Shown here one piece after another: positions 26,404 to 35,070 of a DNA stretch of 63,514 nt. The position numbers and the translations under genes are program-made. The stretch's first letter is position 1, and each line of letters starts with the position of its first letter. Under the pieces are notes generated by a model. That model did not search any database. It was given only the letters and a program-made list of their open reading frames with translations, and had not been told where the DNA came from. This DNA is from Acidobacteriota bacterium (GTDB lineage: Bacteria; Acidobacteriota; Thermoanaerobaculia; Multivoradales; J023), in contig JAJCXR010000051.1 in the NCBI GenBank assembly GCA_029263315.1, positions 1-63,514 on the forward strand. The letters are read 5' to 3'.

Positions 26404-27882
26404 ATGATCGATCGCGACCAACAGAAGCGGCTACGGGAGGCCTATGAGTATTTTGTTCGCCGAGCGCAAGAGGAGGATCCGGAGGCCAAGGAGAAGGTCG
26501 ATGCTCTGATGCGACAGGCCTACGGGCAAGCACGTCCCCGTAGCGCACCCCTGGCCGCTCCTCCCTTTGCGCACACCCAGACCGTGGATGCCGAGCTGGC
26601 CGATGTGCCGGAGCTTTTCGATGCTTGGGGAGCCTTGCACGAGGAGCTTCCGGAGACCATGCCGCCCGCCTACAACGTTGCCGACAGCCCCGCCGTGGAC
26701 GCCTTCCGGCGTCGGATGCCGACCCCGGAGCCGGAGGTCATCGAAGTGCTCAATGACGGTGGTCTCTTGGGATCGGGGCGCTATCAAATTCTCGATCCCA
26801 ATTGGATCGAAGGGACCATTTGTTGGCTCAGACATCTCTTTGATCGGGTCGAGCTCAACGATCGAGGGCCCGTGATCTCGATTCCCAACACCACCTCCAT
26901 GGCCCTGGTGGGGGATTGGGGAACCGGCCTCTACTCCGAAGGGTGTCCCGCGGCCAAAGTGCGTCGGGTGATGCAGCGCTTGCAGGCCGACTATACGGTG
27001 CACTTGGGCGATGTCTACTACGCCGGAGCCGAGGATGAGGTGCGCGACAAATTCCTCGCCCACTGGCCGGTGGGCTCGAAGGGCTCTTTTGCCCTCAACT
27101 CGAACCACGAGATGTATGCCGGAGGGCGAGGGCTCTTTGGCGTGACCCTCAAACAGGATGCCTTCAGCTCCCAACAGGAGGCGTCGTATTTTGCCCTGCA
27201 GAATGACCATTGGGTGATCGTCGGCCTCGACACGGCCTACCATGCGAACCGATACCGCCTGTACCGCAAGGGGAAGCTGAACGCTGGACAACTGGATTTC
27301 TTGGCACAACAGCGGGACGGGTTGGCCGGGCGCCGGCTGATGTTGATGAGCCATCACCAAGGATTGGAGCTCGACGGCGAGCCTTCCAAGAAGCTTTGGA
27401 AGCAAGTGCAGGGCGTCCTGGCCGGACAGCCGGCGACCTGGTATTGGGGGCATTTGCACAGCGCCGTGGTCTACGAAGACGTGCAAGGGGTGGGCGGACG
27501 TTGTTGTGGCCATGGGGCCATGCCGCGGGGACGGGCCGCCGTTCTCGACGACAATGAAAGGGTGCGTTGGTTCGAGGATCGCGCCGCCGGAGACCCGGAA
27601 GTGCCCCCCCGGGTGGTCAACGGTTTGGCGTTTCTGCAATTTGATGGCGCCGAGTTGCGGGAGACCTATCTCGACGAGGAAGGGCGTCTCCTGTGGCGCA
27701 GTTGGGATGGAAGCCCCGCCGACGGATCGCCGGAGCTTCTCCACGGGATCTCGGGTCGCTTGCCCACCGCCGACGGAACGCCGCCCGACGGATCGCCGCC
27801 CGACGGATCGCCGCCCGACGGAACGCCGCCCGACGGGAAGCCTCGCACCGCAGTGACGGTGGGCGATTTGGACGATGGTTGA
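26404..27882 (+). CDS. Calcineurin-like metallophosphoesterase with pentapeptide-repeat tail
   Basis: 492 residues. Residues 1-150 are a helical lead with no family I know. The metallophosphoesterase core follows with all metal-binding blocks: ALVGDWGTG, HLGDVYYAG, NSNHEMY, LMSHHQG and GHLHSAVV. Members hydrolyse phosphomono- or diesters with two metal ions; no signal peptide is seen, so it is probably cytoplasmic. The tail contains TPPDG/SPPDG repeats from four 15-bp units (27778-27837). The last codons overlap by 8 bases the start of the SpoIIE phosphatase gene, implying translational coupling. Confidence 0.9.
   Translation: MIDRDQQKRLREAYEYFVRRAQEEDPEAKEKVDALMRQAYGQARPRSAPLAAPPFAHTQTVDAELADVPELFDAWGALHEELPETMPPAYNVADSPAVDAFRRRMPTPEPEVIEVLNDGGLLGSGRYQILDPNWIEGTICWLRHLFDRVELNDRGPVISIPNTTSMALVGDWGTGLYSEGCPAAKVRRVMQRLQADYTVHLGDVYYAGAEDEVRDKFLAHWPVGSKGSFALNSNHEMYAGGRGLFGVTLKQDAFSSQQEASYFALQNDHWVIVGLDTAYHANRYRLYRKGKLNAGQLDFLAQQRDGLAGRRLMLMSHHQGLELDGEPSKKLWKQVQGVLAGQPATWYWGHLHSAVVYEDVQGVGGRCCGHGAMPRGRAAVLDDNERVRWFEDRAAGDPEVPPRVVNGLAFLQFDGAELRETYLDEEGRLLWRSWDGSPADGSPELLHGISGRLPTADGTPPDGSPPDGSPPDGTPPDGKPRTAVTVGDLDDG
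27778..27837 (+). repeat. 15-bp tandem repeat, four units, in metallophosphoesterase gene
   Basis: Four near-identical 15-bp units coding TPPDG, SPPDG, SPPDG, TPPDG close to the 3' end of the gene. Confidence 0.92.
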
Positions 27883-30193
27883 GACGCGACTTCCGAGGTT
27901 GCCGCGGCCTTTGATCTTTTGGGGGATCGTCTCGATCGTCCTGTGGATTCTGGGTATCCATCTGGCCACTCGCCATTTGCCGGAGTGGAGCGTTGTCGAA
28001 GTGGCGGATGAGAGCCGCTTCACGACGCAGCTCGAGTACATGGCCAAGAGCTTGGATATCGCCCTGCTCGGCGCTCGGCCCGAGATCGAGTTGGTGATTC
28101 CGCATGGGCTCAATGATCTCGAGCTCGAAAAGCAGATCCAGCTGTCGCAGCGCTCGGTGTGGTTGCGGACGGAGGGCCGATTGCAGGCCAGATTCTCAAC
28201 CCAGGGGCACGTCGAAAGCCTCGTCTGGTCGCCGGTGGCCCTGCGTGTTTGGATCGAGCTCAGCCTGGGGCGCGATGTGGAGAAGCGTCGCTCCGAAGAT
28301 TTGGCGCCCCTGCTCCTGTGGCCTGGGGAGCGTCTGGGCGAGCCCGTGGAAACCACCGTCGCCGGTGTCACCCATCAGTTGATCCCCCTGCTGGACAGTG
28401 ATCCGCCCACCTTTGTCGAGTTGGCGGTCACCAACAACCAAGTCTTTGAAGCCAGGCGTCGACAGGGGGATGCAGATCAGGAGCTGGGGCGATTGTCGCA
28501 GCGTTTGATGGGGCGATTGTGGATCCGGGTCGCCCTGCGCGGTGCCCTGGTCGCCATTGTCGTGGCAGCGTTTCTGTTCCTGTTGGCCAGCCGGCGCATC
28601 GATTTTCGCGACGGCCTCTATTTGATGGTCATCGCCCTTATGGTGCCATGGCCCACGGTATTGTCGCAAGTGCGCGGCGGTTTGGCGTGGTGGCAAGTGC
28701 TACCGGCCATGGCTTTTGCCTCCCTGTTCTTGCTCCTGCTGTGGTCGGTGAGCGAGTCGTGGGCCCGCTCCACCGATCCTCGGTTCACCACCAGCCTGGA
28801 CTTTCTCCGGGTGGGGCATCTGGGGCCCCGGGGTGGGCGGGCTTTGCTGGCCGGTTGGCTCCTGGGGGGAGGTTTGGCCGGGCTACGGTTACTTTCCCAC
28901 GTGGCGGCCCGTCGGTTAGGGGTCGCCATCGATGAACCGAGCGTCAGTGTGCCCATCTTCGGCCCCACTGGTCATCCCTTCTATCAAGGGCCCATGGTGG
29001 CGGGCTGTATCCTGTTGGCGGTGCCCATGGCGCACCGGCTCATGCCGCCCCGCTGGCGGTTTTTGGGCACCGCCTGCTTCGGCGCCCTGTTGTTGGTTCC
29101 TAGCTCTCCTTTCAGCTCCCTCAGCTTCGCCTTGGGATCCTCCCTGCTCGCCGCCTGCTGGCTGGTCATGGTCTACCGGCGGTTTGGTTTAGCGGCGTTG
29201 TTGGTGGCCTCGACGCTGTCGTTGCTGATGCTGAGCAGTGCCCTGCTGTGGCCGGTGATGGCTTGGGCGCCCCGCTCCTTTGGTATCAGCCTGGGCATAG
29301 TCTTCTTAGTGCCCTGGGTGGCGTGGATCGGTCTCCGGCGGCCGCCGGAGGAGGCGGTCAAGGCCTTGGTTCCCGGATTCATGCAGCGGGTCGAAGAAGA
29401 GCGGCGGGTGAAGTACGAGATGGATCTGCTGGCCCGTATGCAGGTCGGCATGCTTCCCGGCGAGCCACCGGAGGTGCCGGGATACGGCATCGCCGTCGGC
29501 TCGTGGTTGGCCACCGAGGCGGGTGGAGATCTCTATGATTTCGTCGAGGATGAGGCGGGCAATCTTTGGCTGGCGGCCGGGGATGTGGCCGGGCATGGCT
29601 ACTCATGTGCCATCGAGCTGGCGATGGTCAAAGCGGCCATCCACAGTCTGGTGAGCAGCGACAAGACACCGGCGGAGGTGTTGAGCAAAATGGACCGGGT
29701 GCTACGTTCCAGCCGGCAAGTGCGCAGCTTCTCGACCCTGGCCCTGCTGCGTTTAGACCCCGCGACGGGGCGCCTTTTGGTGGCCAATGCCGGGCATCCG
29801 TTTCCCTGGCATCTGACCTCCAGGGGCGTCGAAGAGATTGAGCTTCCGGGTTTGCCGTTAGGGCAGGGGCCACCGAGGGTCTACCGCGACGTGTCGGCCG
29901 AGCTACGGCCCGGTGAGGCCATCTTCCTATCGTCCGATGGCCTTTTCGAATCCATCGACGGCCGAGGGCGAACCTACGGCTTCGAGCGTCCAAGGCGTGT
30001 TCTCGAGGACCTGCAGAATGTTGCGGGCGAACAGCAGATCCTGGATGCCGTGGTGGCCGACTGGCGGCTTTTTCGGGGCTCCCAAGCCGCCGTCGACGAC
30101 ACCAGTCTGGTCACCTTGTACCGGTGCGCTACGGGGCATGGCAGCGTTTCCACCCGGCGGGCAGCCATGACATCATCCGAGGCCGGTAGATGA
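27875..30193 (+). CDS. SpoIIE-family (PP2C-type) phosphatase, membrane-bound, paralogue
   Basis: 772 residues; its ATG lies inside the last codons of the phosphoesterase gene. Layout matches the gene at 23686: one N-terminal span, an outside domain of about 170 residues, a block of membrane spans (about 215-500), then a SpoIIE domain with LARMQVGMLPGEPPEVPG, AGGDLYDF, AGDVAGHGYSCAIELAM, ANAGHPFPWHL, LSSDGLFES and VDDTSLVTLY. Sequence identity with the first copy looks low outside the catalytic blocks, so the pair is an old duplication or two independent family members. The next gene begins within the stop region. Confidence 0.93.
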   Translation: MVETRLPRLPRPLIFWGIVSIVLWILGIHLATRHLPEWSVVEVADESRFTTQLEYMAKSLDIALLGARPEIELVIPHGLNDLELEKQIQLSQRSVWLRTEGRLQARFSTQGHVESLVWSPVALRVWIELSLGRDVEKRRSEDLAPLLLWPGERLGEPVETTVAGVTHQLIPLLDSDPPTFVELAVTNNQVFEARRRQGDADQELGRLSQRLMGRLWIRVALRGALVAIVVAAFLFLLASRRIDFRDGLYLMVIALMVPWPTVLSQVRGGLAWWQVLPAMAFASLFLLLLWSVSESWARSTDPRFTTSLDFLRVGHLGPRGGRALLAGWLLGGGLAGLRLLSHVAARRLGVAIDEPSVSVPIFGPTGHPFYQGPMVAGCILLAVPMAHRLMPPRWRFLGTACFGALLLVPSSPFSSLSFALGSSLLAACWLVMVYRRFGLAALLVASTLSLLMLSSALLWPVMAWAPRSFGISLGIVFLVPWVAWIGLRRPPEEAVKALVPGFMQRVEEERRVKYEMDLLARMQVGMLPGEPPEVPGYGIAVGSWLATEAGGDLYDFVEDEAGNLWLAAGDVAGHGYSCAIELAMVKAAIHSLVSSDKTPAEVLSKMDRVLRSSRQVRSFSTLALLRLDPATGRLLVANAGHPFPWHLTSRGVEEIELPGLPLGQGPPRVYRDVSAELRPGEAIFLSSDGLFESIDGRGRTYGFERPRRVLEDLQNVAGEQQILDAVVADWRLFRGSQAAVDDTSLVTLYRCATGHGSVSTRRAAMTSSEAGR

Positions 30194-30210
30194 CACGAGG
30201 GGAACGGACG

Positions 30211-31164
30211 ATGCGAGCCATCCAACTGAGCAGCGAAGGGTTGTGCCTTCGGCGGGGCGCCCCCAGACCCGAGCCGGGGCAAGGGGAGGCTCTGATTCGC
30301 CTGTTGCGGGCCGGCGTATGCTCGACGGACCTGGAGCTGGTGAAGGGCTACATGGGATTCGAGGGCGTGCTCGGCCATGAATTTGTGGGTTCAGTGGAGG
30401 AAGCGGAGGACGATTCCTGGGTGGGGCGTCGGGTGGTGGGCACCATCAACCTGGGGTGTCGACGCTGCGCCGTGTGTTTGGGTAGCGGTCCGGAACACTG
30501 CCCGCAGCGCAGTGTCTTGGGGATCTACCGGCGGGATGGCGCCTTTGCCGACTACCTCACCTTGCCGCTGGCCAATCTCTTGCCGGTTCCCGATGGCGTG
30601 AGCGACGCCCAGGCGGTCTTCACCGAGCCCTTGGCGGCGGCCCTGCGCCTGCGCCAGCAACTTCGAATCTCGCCGACCGATCGTCTGGCGGTGGTGGGGC
30701 CCGGGCGTCTCGGTCTGCTGATCGCCCAAGTCCTGGCTCTATCGGGTGGCAACGTCACTGTCCTGGGACGGCGAGCCGAGAGTCTAGAGTTGGCCGCCGG
30801 TTGGGGGTTCGACACCGGCTTGGCCGCCGATGCCGAAAGCGACCGCTACGATTTGGTGGTGGAGGCGACGGGTAACGCTGCCGGGCTGGAGACCTCGCTG
30901 CGGCTGGTACGGCCCCTCGGCACCTTGGCCCTGAAGAGTACCTTCGCCGCCGCCCCGGCGGTGGACCTGACCAAAATCGTGGTCGCCGAGATCAACGTCG
31001 TCGGCTCCCGTTGCGGCCCCTTTGCTCCGGCCCTGCGCCTGCTAGAGCGTCGACACGTCGAGGTGGACGCCCTGGTGGCCGCCGAATACGAGCTCGAAGA
31101 GGGCCTGGAAGCCATGGCCCATGCGGCCCGGCCGGGGGTGCTCAAGGTATTGTTGCGGCCATGA
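30211..31164 (+). CDS. Zinc-dependent alcohol dehydrogenase-like MDR protein
   Basis: 317 residues from ATG 30211, which has GAGGGG eight bases upstream and gives the usual MRAI start; an alternative ATG at 30190 overlaps the upstream stop. Catalytic zinc residues are in GVCSTDLELVKG and VLGHEFVG, the structural-zinc cysteines in CRRCAVCLGSGPEHC, and the Rossmann motif in VVGPGRLGLLIAQVLAL. It would oxidise an alcohol or polyol with NAD(P). Short for the family (about 340 usual). Its stop overlaps the start of yciH by four bases, so the two are translationally coupled although functionally unrelated. Confidence 0.88.
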   Translation: MRAIQLSSEGLCLRRGAPRPEPGQGEALIRLLRAGVCSTDLELVKGYMGFEGVLGHEFVGSVEEAEDDSWVGRRVVGTINLGCRRCAVCLGSGPEHCPQRSVLGIYRRDGAFADYLTLPLANLLPVPDGVSDAQAVFTEPLAAALRLRQQLRISPTDRLAVVGPGRLGLLIAQVLALSGGNVTVLGRRAESLELAAGWGFDTGLAADAESDRYDLVVEATGNAAGLETSLRLVRPLGTLALKSTFAAAPAVDLTKIVVAEINVVGSRCGPFAPALRLLERRHVEVDALVAAEYELEEGLEAMAHAARPGVLKVLLRP

Positions 31165-31562
31165 AATCCAAGAGCTCAGCCAGCCGGCTCGTCTATTCGA
31201 CGGAACGGGATCGCAAGTGCCCCCGCTGTGGATGGCCCTTGTCCAACTGCGCCTGCTCCGGGCAGAAGGCTGCTAGTGTTTCCCAGAAGGCCGCTTCCCC
31301 AAAAACCTCGAGCCCGCCAGCGGACGGTATCGTGCGTCTTGAGCGTCAGACCAAGGGACGCAAGGGAAAAGGGGTGACCTTGATCAAAGGGGTACCCTTG
31401 GCGTCGGCGGAGCTCAACGAGCTGGGCAAGAAACTGAAGAAACGCTGCGGCTCCGGCGGCACGGTCAAAGATGGTGTGATCGAGATCCAGGGGGACCACC
31501 GGGACCGTCTGCTGGACGAGCTCACCAAGATGGGCTGGAAGGTCAAGAAGGCGGGGGGTTGA
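31161..31562 (+). CDS. yciH: SUI1/YciH-family translation initiation factor-like protein
   Basis: 133 residues starting at the ATG that overlaps the preceding TGA. An N-terminal zinc-ribbon-like part (KCPRCGWPLSNCAC) and a Ser/Ala linker with a 21-bp repeat (QKAASVS, QKAASPK; 31263-31304) lead to the SUI1 fold: GKGVTLIKGVPL, KKLKKRCGSGGTVKDG, VIEIQGDHRDRLLDEL and GWKVKKAGG. The protein binds the small ribosomal subunit and affects start-site fidelity in other bacteria. Length is typical apart from the linker. Confidence 0.93.
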   Translation: MKSKSSASRLVYSTERDRKCPRCGWPLSNCACSGQKAASVSQKAASPKTSSPPADGIVRLERQTKGRKGKGVTLIKGVPLASAELNELGKKLKKRCGSGGTVKDGVIEIQGDHRDRLLDELTKMGWKVKKAGG

Positions 31563-31615
31563 GATGCCGGTAAGACTGAAGGGCGTGAGCGCATGATTCT
31601 GGGGGATGAGGCGAG

Positions 31616-32602
31616 ATGAAAGACACCTTGCGCCGCCACCTACCACTGCCGGCCCTGCTGGCTTGGCGACGTTTCAAGAACCGGCCATTGCTCTCCGCCT
31701 GGGCCCGGCGCCCCTGCTTTGCAGACACCCCGGTGGATTTGGAGTCGATGGGTCTTTTCCGCCGGGAGCGGTTTCCTGAATCGGGACCTGTCCCGTGGCT
31801 CGATCGCGACGATGCTTTGGAGCGCATCGATCTCAAATTGCGTCGTGGCGAAATCACCGACCTGGAAGCGTCCCTATGCCGAAAGTGGCACCGTGACGGT
31901 TTTGTGCACCTCGCCGGATTCTTGGCTCCGGATTTTGTCGCCGAAATCTGGCAGGCGGTCGAAGAGGCGATGGCCTCCGGTGTGTTGCCGGTACGGCCGG
32001 AGGCCATGGTCGAAGACGGACCCTACGAGGACCGTTTCCAGGATCTCCATCTGCGGGTATCCGAGGTCTCCAAGATCCTGCGCCACAACGGCATCCTGCA
32101 AATCCTGCAATTGCTCTTCGGGCGTCCGGCTCACCCTTTCCAGACCATCGCATTTTTTGCCGGCAGCCAGCAACCGGCCCACTCCGACTCGATCCACATG
32201 ACGACATACCCCGAGGGCTATCTAGTGGGCACGTGGACCGCCATGGAAGACATCCATCCCGACTCCGGGCCGCTGGTCTACTACCCCGGCAGCCATCGCT
32301 GGCCCTTCTATTCGGCCAAAGTTGTGGGAATCACCGAGCGCGAAAGTCTGGTGAGCTATCAAGAGGCGTACAACCGCAAGTACGAGCCCTTCATCCAGGA
32401 GATTATCGACCAGCGCCAGGCGGAGGCTGAGGTCTTCACCCCCAATCAAGGGGATGTCCTGGTTTGGCACGCCAACCTGCTGCACGGCGGCACCGCCCGC
32501 CAAGATCCTAAGCGGTCCCGTAAGTCTGTGGTCTGCCATTACACGGCCCGCGACGCCGTCTGCTACCACGACATCTCCGCCAGCTTGGCACGGGCGGATT
32601 AG
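31616..32602 (+). CDS. Phytanoyl-CoA dioxygenase (PhyH) family protein
   Basis: 328 residues. The 2-oxoglutarate/Fe(II) fold is shown by WHRDGFVHLAGFL, the metal-binding HSD in QPAHSDSIHM, the distal His in DVLVWHANLLHGG, and GPLVYYPGSHRWP. PhyH proteins hydroxylate lipids or small natural products in the cytoplasm. The first 90 residues are an extra helical part. It lies 53 bases after yciH on the same strand and is convergent with asnB, 6 bases apart. Substrate unknown. Confidence 0.88.
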   Translation: MKDTLRRHLPLPALLAWRRFKNRPLLSAWARRPCFADTPVDLESMGLFRRERFPESGPVPWLDRDDALERIDLKLRRGEITDLEASLCRKWHRDGFVHLAGFLAPDFVAEIWQAVEEAMASGVLPVRPEAMVEDGPYEDRFQDLHLRVSEVSKILRHNGILQILQLLFGRPAHPFQTIAFFAGSQQPAHSDSIHMTTYPEGYLVGTWTAMEDIHPDSGPLVYYPGSHRWPFYSAKVVGITERESLVSYQEAYNRKYEPFIQEIIDQRQAEAEVFTPNQGDVLVWHANLLHGGTARQDPKRSRKSVVCHYTARDAVCYHDISASLARAD

Positions 32603-32608
32603 CGGCCC

Positions 32609-34279
32609 TCAGTAGGCGTCCTGATGCACCCCCGCCACCGCCCGGCCCGACGGATCGGCGCTGTTCTTGAAGCTCTCGTCCCAGGCGATGGCGGCGGCGG
32701 TGCTGCACGCCACGCTGTCTTGTACCGGCACGGTGGCGGCGGCGGAGGGCTGTGGGAAGTGCTGATCGAAGATGGAGCGGTAGAGGTAGGCTTCCTTGGT
32801 GGCCGGTGGGCCGATGGGAAAGCGATCCTTGGCCTCGCTCAGCATGCGGTCGCTGACCTTGTCCTCCGCATGCTCCTTCAGGGAGTCGATCCAACCGTAG
32901 CCGACGCCGTCGCTGAATTGCTCCTTCTGACGCCACAACACGGAATCCGGTAGCTGGCCGTCGAAGGCGGTGCGCAGTAGGTGCTTTTCCATGCGTCCCT
33001 CGCCGCACATTTTGTGGCGCGGATGGATGGCCATGGCGTGGTCGAGGAAATCGCGATCGAGAAACGGCACCCTCGCCTCGACACCCCAAGCGCACATCGC
33101 CTTGTTGGCCCGCAGACAATCGTAGAGATGCAGCTGGTCGAGCTTGCGCACCGTCTCTTCGTGAAAGGCGCGGGCGGTCGGCGCCTTGTGAAAGTAAAGA
33201 TAACCGCCGAAGATCTCGTCCGCCCCCTCACCGGAGAGCACCATTTTGATGCCCATGGCTTTGATGCGACGGGCCAGCAAGTACATCGGGGTGCTGGCGC
33301 GGATAGTCGTGACGTCGAAGGTCTCCAGGTGCCAGATGACGTCGCTGAGGGCGTCGAGTCCTTCCTGCACCGTGTAGGTGAACGGATGGTGCTCTGTGCC
33401 GAGGTCGTCGGCCACCACTTGCGCCGCCGCCAAGTCGGGAGATCCCTCGAGACCGATGGCGAAGGAGTGCAAACGGGGCCACCAAGCTCGACTACGATCG
33501 TCCGATTCCACGCGCCGGGCGGCGAACCGGGCAGCCAGGGCGGCGATCACCGAAGAGTCCAAACCGCCTGAGATGAGCACGCCGTAGGGGACGTCGGTCA
33601 TCAAGTGGTTGTGCACGGCGTCGCTCAAGGCATCGTACAGAGCCTTCGGTTCGGCCGGCCCGGATGGTTCCTCGCTGACTGGATCACTGTCCATCCAGGC
33701 CCGCTGGAAGTAGCGCTGCGGCGTCTCGTCGTCGTGGCACAGGGTGTGGCCCGGTGGAAAGGGGCGTAAGCTGGTGCAGATGCCCGCTAGGGCCTTCATC
33801 TCACTGGCCACGAAGAGGGCCCCGGAGTCGTCGCGACCATAATAGAGGGGGATGATGCCGATGGGGTCGCGGGCGATCAGGAAGTGGCCGTTGCTGCGGT
33901 CGACCAAGACAAAGGCATACATGCCCCGCAGATGATGCACCAGGTCCCGGCCAAGCTCCTCGTAGAGGGGGAGGATGACCTCGCAATCAGAGCCGGTCTT
34001 GAAGGGATAGTCGGGGTACTTGGCTCGTAGCTGCCGATGGTTGTAAATCTCACCGTTGACCGCCAGCAAGCGTTCCCCGGAGCTATCCGCCAATGGCTGC
34101 TCGCCGGAAAACGGATCGACGATGGCCAAGCGCTCATGGGCCAAGGCGAAGCGCTCGTCCACCTGCATGCCGGACCAGTCGGGTCCCCGGTGGCGCAAGG
34201 TGCGGCTCTGGGCAAGGGCCAAGGCCCGCGCCTCGTCCAAGGACCGCTGATGGTCGAGAATGGCAAAGATTCCGCACAT
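32609..34279 (-). CDS. asnB: Asparagine synthase (glutamine-hydrolysing), AsnB
   Basis: 556 residues, the normal AsnB length. The mature N-terminal nucleophile Cys is in MCGIFAILD; the glutaminase half has RGPDWSGMQ, LAHERLAIVDP and LAVNGEIYNH. The synthetase half has the ATP loop ISGGLDSSVIAALAA and LSGEGADEIFGGYLY. It converts aspartate, glutamine and ATP to asparagine. AGGAGG lies six bases before the ATG. Single gene. Confidence 0.96.
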   Translation of the reverse strand: MCGIFAILDHQRSLDEARALALAQSRTLRHRGPDWSGMQVDERFALAHERLAIVDPFSGEQPLADSSGERLLAVNGEIYNHRQLRAKYPDYPFKTGSDCEVILPLYEELGRDLVHHLRGMYAFVLVDRSNGHFLIARDPIGIIPLYYGRDDSGALFVASEMKALAGICTSLRPFPPGHTLCHDDETPQRYFQRAWMDSDPVSEEPSGPAEPKALYDALSDAVHNHLMTDVPYGVLISGGLDSSVIAALAARFAARRVESDDRSRAWWPRLHSFAIGLEGSPDLAAAQVVADDLGTEHHPFTYTVQEGLDALSDVIWHLETFDVTTIRASTPMYLLARRIKAMGIKMVLSGEGADEIFGGYLYFHKAPTARAFHEETVRKLDQLHLYDCLRANKAMCAWGVEARVPFLDRDFLDHAMAIHPRHKMCGEGRMEKHLLRTAFDGQLPDSVLWRQKEQFSDGVGYGWIDSLKEHAEDKVSDRMLSEAKDRFPIGPPATKEAYLYRSIFDQHFPQPSAAATVPVQDSVACSTAAAIAWDESFKNSADPSGRAVAGVHQDAY

Positions 34280-34563
34280 GGGAGACCTCCTGGGGTCGCC
34301 CCGCGGCGGTCACCCTGACCTACGGCGAGACGTTGGGCATTTGGGTTTAGGGAGTATTGGAATTGAGACCGCGAATCGCCACGGGAGAGCACTGGCCGGT
34401 GTCCAGCAGACAGCGGCAAGACAAGTCGAGGGGGTGCAGGGTGGCCATGGGTCGATTGTGGCGCTGGCGGCGGGAAGTGTCAAGATGGGAAGTGTCAAGA
34501 CGGGAGCGGCGTGCAGGTCAGGAGATCACTTCAAAGTTTCTTTGATCGGGAGAGACGAAAATG
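34280..34563. other. Upstream region of asnB, including a 15-bp tandem pair
   Basis: No gene seen. It should hold the asnB promoter. GGGAAGTGTCAAGAT and GGGAAGTGTCAAGAC follow directly at 34472-34501, the one clear non-coding case of the 15-bp duplications common in this window. Confidence 0.6.
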
Positions 34564-34619
34564 CCGGGTGCTGGCGCCGTAGGTGATGGGTCAGCATCTC
34601 GTTGTCGGCATCGAACATG
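34564..34619. repeat. 56-bp direct repeat, copy 1 (antitoxin-gene fragment)
   Basis: 52 of 56 bases match 35119-35174 in the same orientation. Read on the minus strand it codes EMLTHHLRRQHP, the core of the antitoxin relic at 35057. The two copies flank the higA gene. Confidence 0.88.
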
Positions 34620-34649
34620 AAGGAGCGGAGGTAAGGGGGTATATTTGCA

Positions 34650-34665
34650 AGTGTCACGTGACGCT
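34650..34665. promoter_or_regulatory. Candidate HigA operator palindrome
   Basis: GTCACGTGAC (34653-34662) is a perfect 10-bp palindrome extended to 14 of 16 symmetrical positions, ending 22 bases before the higA start. HigA-type antitoxins repress their own promoter by binding such palindromes; binding here is inferred. Confidence 0.5.
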
Positions 34666-34687
34666 ACCACTAATACAGAGGTGTGCA

Positions 34688-35002
34688 TTGAGTATCCCCA
34701 ATACGATCCCACGCAAGGTTCGGCCGACCCATCCCGGTGAGATGCTGCGAGAGGATTTCTTGCCTGACTTCGATTTGACCGTCGCCGCCGTGGCTTCTGC
34801 GCTCGACGTCACACGTCAAACGATCAACGAGTTGTTGCGTGAGCGCCGCGCTGTCAGCCCCCAAATGGCCCTGCGTCTAGGGCGCTTCTTCGGCAATAGT
34901 CCCGAATTCTGGTTGAAAGCACAGCGTGCGGTCGATCTCTGGGACGCAGAGGTGGCCATCGGCGCCAAGGTCCAACGCATCAAGCCGTTGCAGGCCGCCT
35001 AG
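34688..35002 (+). CDS. higA: HigA-family antitoxin, XRE-type, without toxin
   Basis: 104 residues from TTG 34688, supported by GAGG six bases upstream and by the family start SIPNTIPRKVRPTHPGEMLRED. The helix-turn-helix is at about 33-58 (VASALDVTRQTINELLRERR), followed by MALRLGRFFGNSPEFWLKAQ, which is diagnostic. HigA neutralises a RelE-fold HigB toxin and represses the operon. No higB-like frame is present on either side: 34280-34687 is non-coding and the downstream side holds relics on the other strand. Probably an orphan left by gene loss or acquired alone. Confidence 0.9.
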   Translation: MSIPNTIPRKVRPTHPGEMLREDFLPDFDLTVAAVASALDVTRQTINELLRERRAVSPQMALRLGRFFGNSPEFWLKAQRAVDLWDAEVAIGAKVQRIKPLQAA

Positions 35003-35070
35003 CTAGACGATCTCGGCGGAGCGTTCGAGAGAGCTTCGACGACCCGTCGCAGTAGCTCAGATGTCCCCAT
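34999..35070 (-). pseudogene. Truncated nucleotidyltransferase start (remnant)
   Basis: 23 codons, MGTSELLRRVVEALSNA and then a few residues to a stop at 34999 within the end of higA. The sequence looks like the first helix of the MNT/AbiEii-like nucleotidyltransferases that follow Rv0078B-type antitoxins, and its ATG overlaps the antitoxin relic by 14 bases as expected in such operons. The catalytic part is gone, apparently lost where higA now stands. Assignment rests on a short stretch. Confidence 0.5.

Noticed and set aside
27778..27837. CRISPR array
   Set aside because: Direct 15-bp units without spacers, inside a reading frame; no cas genes in the window.
26431..28371. Minus-strand frame of 646 codons opposite the phosphoesterase gene
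   Set aside because: The plus strand has all metallophosphoesterase motifs; the minus frame contains only artefactual repeats opposite the PPDG units.
34280..34687. HigB toxin gene upstream of higA
   Set aside because: No frame with a RelE-like sequence on either strand; the region holds the 15-bp pair and an antitoxin fragment.
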